From assembly GCA_937906485.1 (NCBI GenBank), contig CALCYB010000139.1, forward strand, positions 1 to 16,306: DNA of 16,306 bases, in the 5' to 3' direction. Position 1 is the first letter of the stretch, and each line of letters starts with the position of its first letter. The notes under the pieces were generated by a model. That model saw nothing but the letters and a program-made list of their open reading frames with translations. It did not search any database and was not told where the DNA came from. Positions 15,089-16,306 of the stretch are shown here, piece after piece. The stretch is from an uncultured Rikenellaceae bacterium. GTDB lineage: Bacteria > Bacteroidota > Bacteroidia > Bacteroidales > UBA932. The position numbers and the translations under genes were made by a program.

Positions 15089-15937
15089 TTATTTATCCAG
15101 TTCGATGCCCAGCATAGACAAAAATTGTTCCTCAGACATAACTTCAATATCTTGGCCCGCATCTTTCAACTCCATTGCTTTTTCCTGCTTGCTGCTCATA
15201 CCATCCTCTCCGACGCGCCTATAATCTTGTTGACCGACAACCAGTATTTGCGTTGACTTATTTACCCCTTTCTGAGGGAATCCTCCGATATCAGCAATAG
15301 TCTGAAGTAATTTGTCACGACTTGCCCACCTACATGTTCCGGTAAAGCATACAGACTTCTGATAGAAGTAACTGTCTTCATCAATTTTGGATGGGTCACC
15401 TACATATTCCTTTATAGACTTCCCATAAGAAACTGATTTCTTTACAGAGCGCTGCCCCTCAAATATACCTTCTGCAAATCTTCCACATCTGAATTCATAT
15501 TTGGACTGAAGTTCTTCAAGATTTTCAGCGCCACTGAGTTCTATAGACTTGATAAATACTTTTGCACAAGCCTCTGCGTCAGCCCCTGCCCTATGATGCG
15601 AGTTAAACTGGATTCCCATTGCATCACAGACGATTGGCAAAGAATAGCTGTATGTTTCTTTGAAGCAATATCTCGCAACTCTATATGAACAAAAATGCCT
15701 GAAGTTTGGATATGGCATTCCATTCTCCTCAAACGCATACTTCAGAGCATACATATCAAAAGCCGTATTATGAGCAACTACGACCTGATTCTCAAGGTAC
15801 GGCTGAATTTCACGCCAGACTTCCTTGAAAGAAGGACTATTCTTTGTCATCTCAGGCGTAATTCCGTGAATAGAAATATTGAAGGAAAACATTTCAGTAT
15901 TACAGACCAAAAGGATGTAAGCACAGTAATCTATCAA
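15089..15937 (-). CDS. DEDDh exonuclease (DnaQ/PolC-epsilon-like) with C-terminal BRCT domain, N-terminus lost
   Basis: Family resemblance starts at about residue 21, ISIHGITPEMTKNSPSF, which in relatives lies some 45-60 residues into the domain. The second and third exonuclease motifs are present: AHNTAFD (55-61) and the HRAGAD motif (His115 to Asp120). The first motif (DxE, usually in F-D-x-E-T) is missing. A BRCT domain follows at ~192-282 (SVCFTGTCRW, DIGGFPQKGVNKSTQILVVG, MSEEQFLSMLGI). Such exonuclease-BRCT fusions degrade or proofread DNA or RNA; the target here is unknown. Residues 1-20 (MIDYCAYILLVCNTEMFSFN) are read from the reverse of the AT-rich plus-strand frame and look spurious, so the ATG at 15937 is probably not a true start. 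As drawn the protein would be catalytically dead. A broken gene or a chimeric joint is likely. Confidence 0.7.
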   Translation of the reverse strand: MIDYCAYILLVCNTEMFSFNISIHGITPEMTKNSPSFKEVWREIQPYLENQVVVAHNTAFDMYALKYAFEENGMPYPNFRHFCSYRVARYCFKETYSYSLPIVCDAMGIQFNSHHRAGADAEACAKVFIKSIELSGAENLEELQSKYEFRCGRFAEGIFEGQRSVKKSVSYGKSIKEYVGDPSKIDEDSYFYQKSVCFTGTCRWASRDKLLQTIADIGGFPQKGVNKSTQILVVGQQDYRRVGEDGMSSKQEKAMELKDAGQDIEVMSEEQFLSMLGIELDK

Positions 15938-16306
15938 GTAAATAAAACAGAAAAAGAATTCTTAAAAGATTCGCCAAAATACACAGTAGAAAGATTAGAC
16001 TATACAGAAGAATTAGTTGGTGATTATAAAAAGAAAACATTTTTTGTAGACAACCCACAGGCAACAGGAAATCAATTAGTTATTCTTTCTTTTGGAAAAG
16101 AGAAAGTAGTTGTAAATATGGGAATTCTAGAAGATGATAGAGTTAGAATTTCTAAAAAACCTATGCCTATGAAATTTAAAACACTTTATAGTGAAGAAGA
16201 AATGGAATATAAAGACTTTCAATATACACCAAATTTGAAAAGACCTATTTCTATTATAGACCCTGAAACAACAGAAGAAGTAAAACCAATATTGTATTTT
16301 GATGAA
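15866..16306 (+). CDS. Unrecognised AT-rich open frame, no start and no stop in the window
   Basis: Read in the frame whose codons end at 16306, this is open for about 140 codons. The translation is protein-like: EGKHFSITDQKDVSTVIYQV, later VERLDYTEELVGDYKKKTFF, then KRPISIIDPETTEEVKPILY. No in-frame ATG lies in the AT-rich part before the internal Met of VNMGIL, and the frame continues backward only through the antisense of the exonuclease, so the true N-terminus is missing. Codons are AT-ending (TTA Leu, AGA Arg, ATA Ile), unlike every other gene in the window. GC is roughly 30 % by eye. There is no signal peptide or recognised domain. It could be part of an inserted element or of another organism's genome joined in assembly. 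The start given marks only where the non-exonuclease sequence appears to begin. Confidence 0.45.
   Translation, partial: MNRNIEGKHFSITDQKDVSTVIYQVNKTEKEFLKDSPKYTVERLDYTEELVGDYKKKTFFVDNPQATGNQLVILSFGKEKVVVNMGILEDDRVRISKKPMPMKFKTLYSEEEMEYKDFQYTPNLKRPISIIDPETTEEVKPILYFDE

Noticed and set aside
1..16306. CRISPR arrays, insertion sequences, rRNA genes, riboswitches
   Set aside because: No regular repeat-spacer pattern, transposase, terminal inverted repeat, rRNA sequence or recognised riboswitch core was seen. Long gaps are also absent: the largest gene-free stretch is about 180 bases, and those are covered by the promoter and terminator entries.

Overview
The window looks like part of a Bacteroidales (Bacteroidota) chromosome from an anaerobe. 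The evidence is a large single-chain PurL, pyruvate phosphate dikinase, two maturases of [FeFe]-hydrogenase, secreted proteins whose predicted mature chains begin with Gln after a SAQ site, and several promoter boxes of the Bacteroidota TAnnTTTG type. Genus cannot be fixed from sequence alone. The main body looks near 50 % GC by eye. From about 14.0 kb it becomes AT-richer, and the last ~420 bases are very AT-rich.

Layout. Bases 2-2314 hold the C-terminal ~770 codons of purL, followed by ppdK (2373-5087) with its own promoter box and a strong hairpin terminator. A three-gene operon of exported proteins (5269-8431) comes next; its first and third proteins share an N-terminal LPP20-like module, and the third also carries a carboxypeptidase-regulatory-like domain, a Pro/Gln linker and a LamG-like domain. 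Facing it on the minus strand are hydF and hydE (10769 down to 8428), coupled by an ATGA overlap. The stop codons of hydE and the exported-protein operon overlap, and the operon's likely terminator sits inside the end of hydE.

Divergent from hydF is a plus-strand run: an NhaP2/CvrA-type K+/H+ antiporter (10879-12354), a small DUF6913-like protein (12370-12960) and a DUF368/PopT-type polyprenyl-phosphate translocase (12957-13838). A tRNA-Arg(TCT) with its own promoter box and terminator follows.

Beyond the tRNA lies an accessory-looking minus-strand pair: a DEDDh exonuclease with a C-terminal BRCT domain, then a DUF2971 protein. The exonuclease loses its N-terminal catalytic motif at about 15.88 kb. 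From that point an AT-rich open frame on the plus strand, which also lacks its own beginning, runs off the window. Two unrelated genes cut at one point suggest a rearrangement or, more simply, a chimeric assembly joint.

The most interesting items are the exported LPP20/LamG operon, the exonuclease-BRCT/DUF2971 pair beside the tRNA, the joint near 15.88 kb, and the degenerate G4 motif of HydF.
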